Below are positions 1 to 8,956 of a stretch of 64,000 nucleotides of DNA, piece after piece. Below the pieces are notes generated by a model, which was not told the DNA's origin, did not search any database, and saw only the letters and a list, made by a program, of their open reading frames with translations. Positions within the stretch are counted from its first letter, which is position 1. Every line of letters begins with the position of its first letter. The position numbers and the translations under genes were made by a program. Origin of the DNA: Acinetobacter sp. TGL-Y2 (GTDB lineage: Bacteria > Pseudomonadota > Gammaproteobacteria > Pseudomonadales > Moraxellaceae). The DNA is taken from positions 234,878 to 298,877 of the forward strand of contig NZ_CP015111.1 in assembly GCF_001612555.1 (NCBI RefSeq), in the 5' to 3' direction.

Positions 1-264
1 ATAGAAGTATTTTATTTTTCCGAAGAACAGTAGGATGGAGCAAATCAATGCACAGACAGCCATTGAAGCGCCTCTTAAGTAAGGGCTTTCTACCAAGTAT
101 GGGTTTGCCAATAAAACACCCATAATGAAGAAAAATAACATCCAACCATCACGTACACCACCTAAACCTAAGTGGCGTAAATCAGTCATGTTGAATGTGG
201 TAGGTAGCCTAAACATATTGTATATCTGCGCCACGGCGTTACTGAATATACCGAATACCGACAT
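1..264 (-). CDS. Partial small membrane protein, cut by window edge
   Basis: An open reading frame starts at the ATG at 264-262 and reads without a stop for 88 codons to the left edge, so only the N-terminus is visible. It begins MSVFGIFSNAVAQIYNMF and has two hydrophobic stretches, at about residues 41-54 and 67-82, which suggests an inner-membrane protein. The stop of the upstream 1001-residue gene lies only 4 bases away (269-271), so the two are very probably cotranscribed. I do not recognise the family. A part in the transfer apparatus is possible from position only. Confidence 0.6.
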   Translation of the reverse strand, partial: MSVFGIFSNAVAQIYNMFRLPTTFNMTDLRHLGLGGVRDGWMLFFFIMGVLLANPYLVESPYLRGASMAVCALICSILLFFGKIKYFY

Positions 265-268
265 ATTA

Positions 269-3200
269 TTAATCCTCAATCTTGCCAAATGAAATGTAAG
301 GAACTCCATTACTATCAATGGCGATAAGTTGATCTTTATATTTTTTAAGTTCAGGCTTTAAAGAGCTACCTTGCTGGTCGATGTATGCCAATAGGCTATT
401 GATTTCTACTGCCAGACGCGCAAGTTTGCCTAAAGCGGCTTTAGGGATGCTATAACCGGCATGAATAGACCCTTTAATTTTTAGTCGGGATTTATGGTCT
501 CTAGAGAGTGCATTTAGCTTACGATTGACCGCTTCGAATAGCTCTTTAACTTTTGGTTCTGTCCATAGTTCAACATCAAGTGTTTTGTATAAGCTTTCTT
601 CTTGGGACTCTATTAAATCGATACACTCAATCACACCGATCTGATCATAAATATCCACCGCTTTCTTGCTTGAATACTTCTCTTGTCTGATGCCCCAAAG
701 ATTATGTTGCCCTTGCTTTTGATAGATGGCCATTTGCTCATATACGTTAAAGAGCTTGTAGATACTTTCTTTCTTGATTGAAAGCTTTCTCGAATTTGCA
801 TCAAGGGTAAACTCACCACCTTGGTAATTCTTACTCTTAGCAAATTTGAGCATTTTTAAGAAAGTTAGTTCCAGTGTTTCAGCTACTGCATTCACTTGAG
901 AGCGTGAATAATCTAAAACCTTAATATCATTGCGTTTGATATGTACAGCGTAATTATGAAGACGTCCTTTTTCTTCATTATTAATATTTGCTGGAATAAC
1001 TTTGTCTGCATCCTTCGGAGACAGGCGCAATCGCAACACTTGAACATCACGGTCAATATAATAATTTGCGTCAATACTGCTTCTGTTCTCAATTTTGCTC
1101 AGGACTTCTTTTAAGTCTTTCTGATCAGCGCCGTATAACCTTTCAATAATTAAATCAGCTTTGCTCGTTGCTTCTTTTGTATCAAGCTGAACATCCGTTG
1201 CTTTTTGATCATTTGTACTATCTGTAGTAGCTACTGTGGGTTCGATTGGGGCTTCAACAGCGCCTTCGTCTATATCATCAGTAAGGGCTTCGTTTAGTTG
1301 CTGTAGAATGTCTGCCTCTGATTGCTCTTGTTGCTTTTCTTCCTTGGCAATTACAGCTTTAACTACCGCACGTTCTTTTTTATCCTTCTCCATTTCTGCA
1401 AACTGTTCTTCCAATACTTTTGCATACTCAGTATGGGGGATAGCGCGTGAAATGCTTGGTCCCATGATACGTGGTACGGCATTGGATTCTTGATTCAGCT
1501 GAATAATGTCCTTGAACATTTGAGACGCATACATCACCAATGAACTATCGATGGTCAGCTCAGGGTTATTCTTACCAAAATCCCATTTAATAGCGAATAG
1601 CTCACCGCTGCAGAAAATATCATAGGTTTCTATCTGGCTATTTTCTTTTAGCTTACGCATGGCAAGAAGGTTCATTTTCTTCAATGCGTTGTAGAGTGCA
1701 TTTAATGCTTTATCAAATTCATACGAATTTGCTAATTTTGGATATTTTTCAGCAAATCGGCCGTTAAATTTCGGGATTAGAGAATCCACATCGATATAGA
1801 TCAGATCATTGCGAATGATACCGATACGGGTTTGAGTATTGGTCGTATTAAACCGGTTCTTTTCATGAAATAAACGAGAAAGTAGAGAAATAATATCTGT
1901 ATCGTTATATGGCGATGCGGTCGATACAACGGTAGATTTAACTACGCGAGTAACTGGAGGTGCTAAGTGTTGTGTTTTCGCTTCCCTAAAGAATTCACAT
2001 AAGGCAACAGCTTCTTCCAAGGTGTTATGCATCTTCCCATTACTGTCATAAGAAATAGGCATGTTTAATACGCTTATCTTACCGTTTAACTCTGCTTCAT
2101 CTCGTTTTAAGTAAATGTCAAACATATTACGGGCGTTCCATAAAATACGCTTATCCCGCAAGTTAAGACCTAACTCTGATTTATCTAGTTTATCTGTCTC
2201 ATCCTTACTTAAGAGTTCTGCTACCCTTGGGTCAAGAATATTCAATGCGCGGTTAGAGCGAAACTCAAACCAGCTACAGAAGGGGAATAACGCCGTGAAG
2301 ATCAATAATTGGTATTGAGAAAAATCAAATGTGCCAACGGGCTTAATTTTTGGAGTCGTGCTTACAATCCCTTCATACTTAAACTTAGGGATGTACTCCA
2401 ATACTTTCTCAATCATCTCATCGATTTGGTTGCGTAGTAATTGAGCTTCTGCCTTTAATTTGATTTCCTTGGCTTTGAGTTCTGCAGTGGTGATAAATTT
2501 CTTACCATTCCATGTATCATCATTCGGGTCAGCTGGTGCTTTATTGACGACTACTAACTTTCCTTTTTGGATTGTATCTTGTAGCGCATGTATTTTGTGA
2601 TTGACGATATAACTGTATAAAGCATCGAACTGTGGTTTATAAAATAAGATTCCCTTATCGATTGCACGGCTCTCATCTTTCTCATCAATTTCATCTGGTG
2701 CAACAAAGCCATCATTTGCTTCTTTAGCCCATTCTTCTTCACTTTGGTTACTATCAACCACTATGGCAGCATCAATGTCTGATTCAGCATCGAGCGCCTT
2801 GATTATTATGTTGGTGTTTTCTGATTCCTTTTCATTTGAACTATTTTCTTCCAATTCTTCATGAATTAATAATTCTTTAACTACCTGAACCGAATCATTT
2901 AGTGCTTTTTCAATGTTTTTTTCGATAGGTATATTAATTTCATAGTCATTTAATGGCGTTGAATTGATTAGCAATTGTTTTGGTAAAATATTATGAAAAG
3001 GAATATGGCCTCCTACCGTAAATTTCATCCCATCTTCAACCACCTCATGAGTGATCTTCTTCTTCGCATCTTCACGCGATTTAGAGTGGCTTGATGTGAT
3101 AAATAGCAGAAATCCACACGCTATACCTATAAATACACTCCATCCAATCACTGTGTAGATCATTGTGTCTACCAGTGAAACACCAACTTTTCTGGTTTCT

Positions 3201-3274
3201 AATATAAAGAATATAAGTGACCAGAAAGCGATGATATAGAGTGCTTTGTAAAAAAGTTCAAAAGTTTTATACAT
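269..3274 (-). CDS. Large membrane-anchored protein of unknown function
   Basis: This 1001-residue protein has two hydrophobic segments at its N-terminus (about residues 8-25 and 37-60), followed by a charged soluble region of over 900 residues. It has a Glu/Ala-rich linker (about residues 630-720, with EEKQQEQSEADILQQLNEAL) between two globular-looking parts. The topology (two N-terminal helices, long cytoplasmic part) resembles coupling or transfer-associated proteins, but I find no Walker motif and no relaxase histidine triad. The gene is followed closely by another membrane-protein gene and diverges from the 3377 operon. Function is unknown; a conjugation role is inferred only from its size, topology and plasmid setting. 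Confidence 0.75.
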   Translation of the reverse strand: MYKTFELFYKALYIIAFWSLIFFILETRKVGVSLVDTMIYTVIGWSVFIGIACGFLLFITSSHSKSREDAKKKITHEVVEDGMKFTVGGHIPFHNILPKQLLINSTPLNDYEINIPIEKNIEKALNDSVQVVKELLIHEELEENSSNEKESENTNIIIKALDAESDIDAAIVVDSNQSEEEWAKEANDGFVAPDEIDEKDESRAIDKGILFYKPQFDALYSYIVNHKIHALQDTIQKGKLVVVNKAPADPNDDTWNGKKFITTAELKAKEIKLKAEAQLLRNQIDEMIEKVLEYIPKFKYEGIVSTTPKIKPVGTFDFSQYQLLIFTALFPFCSWFEFRSNRALNILDPRVAELLSKDETDKLDKSELGLNLRDKRILWNARNMFDIYLKRDEAELNGKISVLNMPISYDSNGKMHNTLEEAVALCEFFREAKTQHLAPPVTRVVKSTVVSTASPYNDTDIISLLSRLFHEKNRFNTTNTQTRIGIIRNDLIYIDVDSLIPKFNGRFAEKYPKLANSYEFDKALNALYNALKKMNLLAMRKLKENSQIETYDIFCSGELFAIKWDFGKNNPELTIDSSLVMYASQMFKDIIQLNQESNAVPRIMGPSISRAIPHTEYAKVLEEQFAEMEKDKKERAVVKAVIAKEEKQQEQSEADILQQLNEALTDDIDEGAVEAPIEPTVATTDSTNDQKATDVQLDTKEATSKADLIIERLYGADQKDLKEVLSKIENRSSIDANYYIDRDVQVLRLRLSPKDADKVIPANINNEEKGRLHNYAVHIKRNDIKVLDYSRSQVNAVAETLELTFLKMLKFAKSKNYQGGEFTLDANSRKLSIKKESIYKLFNVYEQMAIYQKQGQHNLWGIRQEKYSSKKAVDIYDQIGVIECIDLIESQEESLYKTLDVELWTEPKVKELFEAVNRKLNALSRDHKSRLKIKGSIHAGYSIPKAALGKLARLAVEINSLLAYIDQQGSSLKPELKKYKDQLIAIDSNGVPYISFGKIED

Positions 3275-3376
3275 AGCAATAATGTTTTATTTAAGAATTA
3301 ATCATTATCGATTATAGAAAAATACTAATAATAAATATAGAATCATTTATTATTTATTAATGGGAAAGTTTTTCTA
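3275..3376. promoter_or_regulatory. Divergent promoter region
   Basis: This very AT-rich 102-base gap separates the minus-strand 1001-residue gene from the plus-strand Sel1 operon, so it should carry both promoters. No clear operator was seen. Confidence 0.4.
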
Positions 3377-4369
3377 ATGTTTATCCCAAAAAGAAACGTT
3401 ATAAAAGGTGCTTTCTTTGGTGCATTGCTGGTATTGGGTACGCAATTCCATACTTTTGCTGCATCGTCAGGGCCAACGTCCGATAAACTACTTGATCGCC
3501 CTAACTGGCTACCTGAATTACCTAAAATCAATAACGGTAAATTTGCCTTAGACTCAACTCGTTATATCGAGCTAAGAAAGCGAATTATCGAAAAACACGA
3601 CAAAACAGCTGTTAAAGAGCTTTATGCACTTGCCCAAAAAAACCATATCCCATCTATCGTCCTTATGGGCTACATTTACGACAATGACGTTAAAGTTGTT
3701 AAAGTGAATCACACTACTGCAGCGCAATATTGGGCCGTTGGAGCTAAAGCCGGTGATGCAGCATCGCTCTATAATTTAGGTGTTCTTTACCTGAATGGTC
3801 GCGGTGTACCGCGTAATTTAGATACTGCAGATAAGCTATTAAAAATAGCATCTGATAAAGGGTTAATGCGCTCAAACTATGTGTTAGGTCAGCTGTTTGA
3901 AGAAAGAAAACAATATACGATGGCCATTACACAATATGCGAAATGCTTACCGGCCAAGTCACTTCCTCAATGTAAAACACGTTATGCCATACTTCATGTT
4001 ACCCGTATTAAGATGACACCTAATCAAGCGAAAAATATCGTTAATATTCTGGCCTCAACATCACGCCAAGGCGATTTAGAAGCAACATACACTTTGGCGC
4101 GTTTGGCTGCAGAGGGGATTGTCTTAAACAAGTCTCCTACCACCATGGTTTATTATCTAGAAGCGATGGTCAAATACCCGAACTCAACGCCGTATTATAA
4201 GAAATTAGCGCTGAATATGTATAAGGCATACCGTCCTACAGAACAGGAAATTAAGCAGGGTAAAGAAAATTACCGTATAGGTAACGCGGGTGGTGTTTCG
4301 ATTGCTTCTTCATTCAGAAATATCAACGTTAAAGAAACTATCATTGATGCAGGGAACGTCTACGAATGA
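3377..4369 (+). CDS. Secreted Sel1-like repeat protein
   Basis: The 330-residue protein starts with a typical Sec signal peptide (basic MFIPKRNVIKG, hydrophobic core, Ala-rich end near residue 26). The mature part carries Sel1/TPR-like repeats, clearest around residues 115-175, where AAQYWAVGAKAGDAASLYNL and LGVLYLNGRGVPRNLDTADK follow the family pattern of G-D-A-x-A-x-Y-x-L-G and Y-x-x-G-x-G-V-x-x-D. Such proteins act as protein-protein interaction scaffolds, often in the periplasm. Its stop overlaps the next start (ATGA), so translation is probably coupled. The partner is unknown. Confidence 0.8.
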   Translation: MFIPKRNVIKGAFFGALLVLGTQFHTFAASSGPTSDKLLDRPNWLPELPKINNGKFALDSTRYIELRKRIIEKHDKTAVKELYALAQKNHIPSIVLMGYIYDNDVKVVKVNHTTAAQYWAVGAKAGDAASLYNLGVLYLNGRGVPRNLDTADKLLKIASDKGLMRSNYVLGQLFEERKQYTMAITQYAKCLPAKSLPQCKTRYAILHVTRIKMTPNQAKNIVNILASTSRQGDLEATYTLARLAAEGIVLNKSPTTMVYYLEAMVKYPNSTPYYKKLALNMYKAYRPTEQEIKQGKENYRIGNAGGVSIASSFRNINVKETIIDAGNVYE

Positions 4370-5055
4370 GTTTAATTCTAAGCGAATGCATGTTCTTGGT
4401 TAGCGTAAATAAAACACATGTTCTTTCGGCCATTATGCTTCCAAACACCAAGCACATTAAGTCCGAAGATCAGCTAATCAAAATCAAGAATAAGATGAAT
4501 GACGTTATTGCTTTTCATTCTACGCAAAAGGTCACAACGGGCCGTCTTTGCTTGATGAATAGTGATAGCAAAATAGTCAGTATGTGGCTGAATTCACCAA
4601 GTAAACCTGATTCCATCAAAGGTAGTAACTTTAGGCTCCAAAAATGTAGAAAACGTTTCAACCAATATGATCTGATGGATGACTCTGGTGAGATTAGACT
4701 TCATGAGCGTCAACAAGAATACCTAAACTCAAAACTTTTATTTCACGCTTGGGCCGCAGTACACAATGGTCATGTGGTTGGTCTAATTGCTCATCCGCTA
4801 ATTAAAAATAGCATTCAGCACGACACTGCGTTTGAACGCTATAAATCCCTAGCAAGACAGGCTTTGCAGACGTTTGGTTATGTTGTGGCATGTGATGTCG
4901 TTATCACAGATACAGACGAAATCAAGGTCTATAACATTCATGAAAGCTATGAACGTAAAGGGAAGAAATACCCATATTTTACTAGACGACTACCTACAAC
5001 GAGTCACTTAAGTTTTAAGTATTCGGCCCAAGTTGAATTTGATATCGCCGTATAG
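4366..5055 (+). CDS. Hypothetical protein, translationally coupled
   Basis: This 229-residue soluble protein starts inside the stop region of the Sel1 gene (ATGA overlap) and ends 16 bases before the next signal-peptide gene, so it is the second gene of a four-gene operon. I see no signal peptide, membrane segment or known motif. The C-terminal part has several short beta-like segments (VVACDVVITDTDEIKVYNIH). The family is not recognised. Confidence 0.7.
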   Translation: MSLILSECMFLVSVNKTHVLSAIMLPNTKHIKSEDQLIKIKNKMNDVIAFHSTQKVTTGRLCLMNSDSKIVSMWLNSPSKPDSIKGSNFRLQKCRKRFNQYDLMDDSGEIRLHERQQEYLNSKLLFHAWAAVHNGHVVGLIAHPLIKNSIQHDTAFERYKSLARQALQTFGYVVACDVVITDTDEIKVYNIHESYERKGKKYPYFTRRLPTTSHLSFKYSAQVEFDIAV

Positions 5056-5071
5056 TTAAAAAGGAATTGTT

Positions 5072-5458
5072 ATGAAAGAATTTATTCTACCAGCGCTTAT
5101 GGTTCTATTCACAGTAGGAACAAGTACTTCCCATGCAAAGCAAAACTCAGATATGGATTTCGCACCACTAGAGCATGAAACGACTGCTTTTACTTTTAAA
5201 GATTGTAACGGCAAAGAATTTAATACTCAGAATCCCGAAGACATTCAGACCTCGAATATTAAATGTGTATATGAAGGCATTATCGCAACTAAGTTTGATG
5301 TTAACGGTGTACAAAAGAGTATCAGCGAAATGACAGTTAAAGAACTTGATCTTTACCGTGCTAGTGTTGTTGATGTTCGTGCGCTATTTGCCGTAACTTT
5401 TTATGACACCATGCATAGTCCTGAACTCATTCATCAAATCTACCCTATAGAAAAATAA
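5072..5458 (+). CDS. Small secreted protein, paralogue of the next gene
   Basis: The 128-residue protein has a signal peptide (MKEFILPALMVLFTVGTSTS, cleavage near SHA) and a good Shine-Dalgarno sequence (AAGGAATTGTT before the ATG). The mature part shares a pattern with the following gene: KDCNGKEF, a second Cys about 25 residues later (IKCVYEGIIATKF), then SEMTVKELDLY. Two conserved Cys suggest a disulfide-stabilised periplasmic protein. Function is unknown; the pair probably arose by duplication within the operon. Confidence 0.75.
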   Translation: MKEFILPALMVLFTVGTSTSHAKQNSDMDFAPLEHETTAFTFKDCNGKEFNTQNPEDIQTSNIKCVYEGIIATKFDVNGVQKSISEMTVKELDLYRASVVDVRALFAVTFYDTMHSPELIHQIYPIEK

Positions 5459-5511
5459 CCACATCATATATTCAGTCGGATGCTGTTGCAGAAAACTGTG
5501 AGGAATTAAAC

Positions 5512-5964
5512 ATGTTGATTAAACCGTTAAAAATGCTCATTACAGCGGGTATTCTGGTAGCGTTTGCTTCAACATCGGCTATGGCTGAAAAGACCAATTA
5601 CGGCATTAAATATAAGGACTGCAAGGGGAAGGAGTTTGTAGCTGATAAGTACCTATACAGCATCAAAGACTTCACTGGCCAATTTAATGAATGTGAAATG
5701 GATGGTATTAAAAACACTAAGTTTGAAATTAAGTCTGCAGGCAAAAAAAAGAAAGTTTCTGTAAATGAAATGAGTGCCATGGAATTAACTGTTTTTATGG
5801 GTGATGCCTTACTTGCCGATGACAAACATGCAATTGTTGCTGGTCGTGTATTGAATACAGAATTGGCATTGAGAAAAACACGTTTTATTCAGAACTTTGC
5901 AAGCCAACAGTCGGCGCTTGGAAATACTGAGTTGCAGCCATACTTAAGAGATTATTTTGAATAA
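5512..5964 (+). CDS. Small secreted protein, paralogue of the previous gene
   Basis: This 150-residue protein begins with a signal peptide ending in STSAMA and is preceded by GAGGAATTAAAC, a strong ribosome site. It aligns with the gene before it: KDCKGKEF, then NECEMDGIKNTKFEI, then VNEMSAMELTVF. Two Cys are conserved between the two. It adds a basic insert (KSAGKKKKVS) and a longer C-terminus. It is the last gene of the 3377-5964 operon. Function is not recognised. Confidence 0.75.
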   Translation: MLIKPLKMLITAGILVAFASTSAMAEKTNYGIKYKDCKGKEFVADKYLYSIKDFTGQFNECEMDGIKNTKFEIKSAGKKKKVSVNEMSAMELTVFMGDALLADDKHAIVAGRVLNTELALRKTRFIQNFASQQSALGNTELQPYLRDYFE

Positions 5965-6076
5965 CATGTAATAACCATTACACACGCGGTTTTCATGGGT
6001 AAGGTCATTATTAAGATTTCGGACTTTAATTCAGAGTTTATTAAAAAAATCATCGCTATATATAAATGAAAGACAG

Positions 6077-6104
6077 AAAGCTCACTTAATGGGCTTTTTG
6101 TTTT
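6077..6104 (+). terminator. Rho-independent terminator after the 3377-5964 operon
   Basis: The stem AAAGCTC / GGGCTTT (one G-U pair) has a short loop and is followed by a T-rich run. It lies about 115 bases after the last stop. Confidence 0.6.
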
Positions 6105-6129
6105 ATTATATATTTTTGGATATTGCAAT

Positions 6130-6654
6130 ATGATTTTCAATATTTTTAAAAGAAACATTTTAGTCATTATTCTCTCAATAATTTTGTTCATAATTTATGA
6201 ATTTTCAGTATTTCAATATCTATCAGATGTGACTAATCCAATATTCTTAACAAGAACATTCCAATTTTTACTTGTGTTCTCATTTTATTATATATTTAAA
6301 AATAAATATTCTACTTTTAGTTTTAAACTACTTGAAATTACCACAACGCTTTTAATTTTTATTACCGCTGTATATGTTGCAACTATAATGAAATATATTT
6401 TAAGCAGCATGATAGGAGAGATAAGCAATGAACCGGAACTTGTATTGTTTTTTGGTAGTGATTTCATTGACTTAATTAATAATAAGTATTTTGGTTATTC
6501 CTCCTATTTTATTAGTTCGGTCGGGATTCTACGAATACTGCTATATAAAAAAATCACAAACTATTTATACAATCACTGTTTAAATGAGAGTGATAAAATA
6601 AATACATGCCCCTCATGTAATCAAAATATATCTGAACCGAATAAAATTATTTAA
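6130..6654 (+). CDS. Multi-pass membrane protein with one C-terminal CxxC
   Basis: The 174-residue protein has about four hydrophobic segments (near residues 9-28, 42-58, 68-90 and 122-140). A short cytoplasmic tail carries CPSCNQ, half of a zinc ribbon. It is very AT-rich compared with the operon before it. It ends 18 bases before the next ATG, so the two are likely cotranscribed. The family is not recognised. Together with the next gene and the integrase it may belong to an inserted element. Confidence 0.65.
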   Translation: MIFNIFKRNILVIILSIILFIIYEFSVFQYLSDVTNPIFLTRTFQFLLVFSFYYIFKNKYSTFSFKLLEITTTLLIFITAVYVATIMKYILSSMIGEISNEPELVLFFGSDFIDLINNKYFGYSSYFISSVGILRILLYKKITNYLYNHCLNESDKINTCPSCNQNISEPNKII

Positions 6655-6672
6655 ACTTAAAAGGTGGTTTTA

Positions 6673-7323
6673 ATGAGTATTAATATGGAAAGAAATTTAG
6701 AAATTAAAAAAATACCAAGAACAATATCTGGGAGTCTTAATGGTATATCTAAATCCAATAATAAAATCGAAAGACGTTTTGGTGCTTTTCAAATTCAAAA
6801 AGTTGGAAATAAATATGTACATACATTAAACCATGCACCAAATGAAAACCTACAACATACAACCCTTCTTATTAAAAATGAATTATGCATTGATTTAAAA
6901 ATTGGGGACGTTGTATTAATAGAAGTTATAGATTACTCGCAAACAAATTCTTTTGGGACAAAAGTAATATTGGAGCCTATTCGAATATTGAGTGTGGGAG
7001 ATAAAGGGGTCAATGATTTTGAAAATTTAGAATATTCTAAATTGTTAATGGAAATTTCTTTGGATTATATAAGTAAAGGGTGGTTTTCAGGGTTTATATT
7101 AGAAACTACTGCCAAGATGTGCCTCACAGATCAGTACAAAGATAAACTCCTAGAATTTTATTATATGCTCCAAGAGTCTCGTATCAGAAATGCATTAAAA
7201 AAATATACAGCTCAACAAAAAAAACGGCTTCATGAAGCTCCTTCATTACCTGATTTAATGAACTATATCTATTCTTTATACCAAGAGAGTATTTCTAAAG
7301 GATATGTGCAAATTACTGGATAA
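6673..7323 (+). CDS. Hypothetical protein upstream of integrase
   Basis: I place the start at the ATG at 6673 because AAGGTGG lies just upstream; an earlier in-frame GTG at 6664 overlaps that ribosome site. The 216-residue product has a beta-rich N-terminal half (FGAFQIQKVGNKYVHTLNHA; DLKIGDVVLIEVID) and a helical C-terminal half rich in charged residues (LKKYTAQQKKRLHEAPSLPD). The N-terminal half could be a small barrel (OB-like), but this is a guess. No catalytic motif was seen. Base composition matches the AT-rich neighbours. Confidence 0.6.
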   Translation: MSINMERNLEIKKIPRTISGSLNGISKSNNKIERRFGAFQIQKVGNKYVHTLNHAPNENLQHTTLLIKNELCIDLKIGDVVLIEVIDYSQTNSFGTKVILEPIRILSVGDKGVNDFENLEYSKLLMEISLDYISKGWFSGFILETTAKMCLTDQYKDKLLEFYYMLQESRIRNALKKYTAQQKKRLHEAPSLPDLMNYIYSLYQESISKGYVQITG

Positions 7324-7668
7324 ACCGACCACCCATTCCTGTTCCTAACGTACCACCCAAGTAAAAGAAAGCACCAATTAAGCTTAAAATTATTTTGGTC
7401 TCATATATTTCTCTTATGAACCTAATTTTATAAAAAATAGAATTATTCATTGGCTATTTTTTTGGATACTTGTTTGGATACTTTTTAAAACAACAAGTGT
7501 ATATAATATTTCAAAACAATAACTTATAATTTCTGTATTATGCGTACATTACGCATAATACCAACTTCAATTCTGGTGGATAAACTTTTTATATCAGGGT
7601 AATTAGCTTGCTCATTCAAATAGAGCGATTGTGCTACAAACTAACGTATTTATTGAGATCAACAGGTA
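7324..7668. promoter_or_regulatory. Integrase upstream region with inverted repeat
   Basis: This 345-base gap has no gene. It holds a direct repeat of TTGGATACTT (around 7463 and 7474). It also holds a perfect 10-base inverted repeat with a 3-base spacer at 7537-7559 (ATTATGCGTA, CAT, TACGCATAAT). Such a palindrome could be an operator or a recombinase arm site. No tRNA gene was found here as a target site. Confidence 0.5.
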
Positions 7669-8859
7669 ATGTTTACGGAATCGCAGCTTAAAAAACTAAA
7701 ACCCAAGAATGAACCATACCAAGTATCGTGTAATGATGGTTTAAGTCTATTTATTGAACCGAGTGGGAAAAAATATTGGAAACTCAGGTTCAATGATGCC
7801 AATGGGAAAAGGAAAATAAAAAGACTTGGATTGTTGAGCGAATTAAGTTTACGTGCTGCTAAAAATGAAAAAGCAAAAATCATTGCTGCATTGCAAAATG
7901 AGATAGAGCAAAATTCGTCTATCACTTTTTATAAAGTTTCTAAAGAATGGTTGGATTTTAAAAAAAAGAACTCTTTAGGGGATAAACCATTAAGCGGTGT
8001 ACTGGAATTGGCAGAAAAGTTTATTGAGAATGAGCTGGATAAAAGTTTAGGAAAAATAGATTTTAGAAATATTAGACGAACTGATCTAGTTAAATTGATT
8101 CGTAAAATAGAAAGTCGGGGAGTAAAAGAACCCTGTCGAAAAGCATGTAGTTATTTAAATCAAATATATGAATATGCAATTTCCATTGGATATATTGAAT
8201 TAAATATTGCATCCAACTTAAATAAAGTTCTAATGAAAACAAAGATTAAAAAGAACTATGCTTATTTAAATGATGTCGATGTTATTCAGTTTTATAATAA
8301 CATTGGTAAATCAAATTCTTACCCAATAGTAAGAAAAGCGCTACAAATAAAATCATTAACTGGTGTCCGTGGTGCTGAATTAATTAATGCTAAAAAAGAG
8401 CATTTTGATCTTGAAAAAAGACTGTGGAACATTCCTGCAATTCAAGTTAAGCAATTTAGAAGGAAGGTTATTGAAGGGCATAAAATCCCTGATTATGTAG
8501 TACCACTTTCTAAACAAGCAGTTGAAATTATTGAGTCTGCAATGGAATGGTCAATCGGGAGTGAATACGTTTTTAATAGTCCTAAAAAGAGCAATAATCA
8601 TTTACATTTCAATACAATGAATAGAGCTATAAGGTTGATGGGCTATTCAAAAGATTCTGTCACATCTCATGGGCTACGCTCAAGTATGAGTACGATTTTA
8701 AATGGGTCCGACTTATTTAAAAGTGAATGGATTGAGGCGCAACTATCACACACTGATAAAAACTCTATCCGTGGAACATATAATCATGCCGACTATTTGA
8801 AACAAAGGGCTAATATGATGCAATGGTGGGCTGATTATCTAGAGTCAAAAACTTATTAA
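7669..8859 (+). CDS. P4-type tyrosine integrase
   Basis: The 396-residue protein has the arrangement of P4-like integrases: an N-terminal arm-binding domain (residues 1-85, with GLSLFIEPSGKKYWKLRF as in DUF4102), a core-binding helical domain (about 90-200) and a C-terminal catalytic domain. Catalytic residues are visible: Arg234 in TGVRGAE, His334 and Arg337 in SHGLRSS, a histidine in LSHTDKN, and the nucleophile Tyr371 in GTYNHADY. It would catalyse site-specific integration or excision of an island. The likely cargo is 6130-7323 or the accessory genes to the right. I could not identify attachment sites. Confidence 0.9.
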   Translation: MFTESQLKKLKPKNEPYQVSCNDGLSLFIEPSGKKYWKLRFNDANGKRKIKRLGLLSELSLRAAKNEKAKIIAALQNEIEQNSSITFYKVSKEWLDFKKKNSLGDKPLSGVLELAEKFIENELDKSLGKIDFRNIRRTDLVKLIRKIESRGVKEPCRKACSYLNQIYEYAISIGYIELNIASNLNKVLMKTKIKKNYAYLNDVDVIQFYNNIGKSNSYPIVRKALQIKSLTGVRGAELINAKKEHFDLEKRLWNIPAIQVKQFRRKVIEGHKIPDYVVPLSKQAVEIIESAMEWSIGSEYVFNSPKKSNNHLHFNTMNRAIRLMGYSKDSVTSHGLRSSMSTILNGSDLFKSEWIEAQLSHTDKNSIRGTYNHADYLKQRANMMQWWADYLESKTY

Positions 8860-8956
8860 TATTTTTGGTGTTATATTGATTTAGTTTAAATAATATTACG
8901 AATTTATTAAATATTATTTTATAGAGGTAATATTTAATAATAAGCTAGATATTTAT

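Noticed and set aside
269..3274. MOB-H relaxase (TraI) for the 1001-residue protein
   Set aside because: The required histidine and HD motifs are absent.
5981..5993. CACACGCGGTTTT, matching the right half of the CRISPR-like repeat
   Set aside because: The left half does not match, the hairpin cannot form, and there is no second copy 60 bases away. Probably chance or an unrecognisable relic.
7500..7570. Possible XerC/XerD (pdif) site upstream of the P4-type integrase
   Set aside because: The 10-base inverted repeat has a 3-base spacer and does not match the 11-6-11 layout or arm sequences of dif-type sites.
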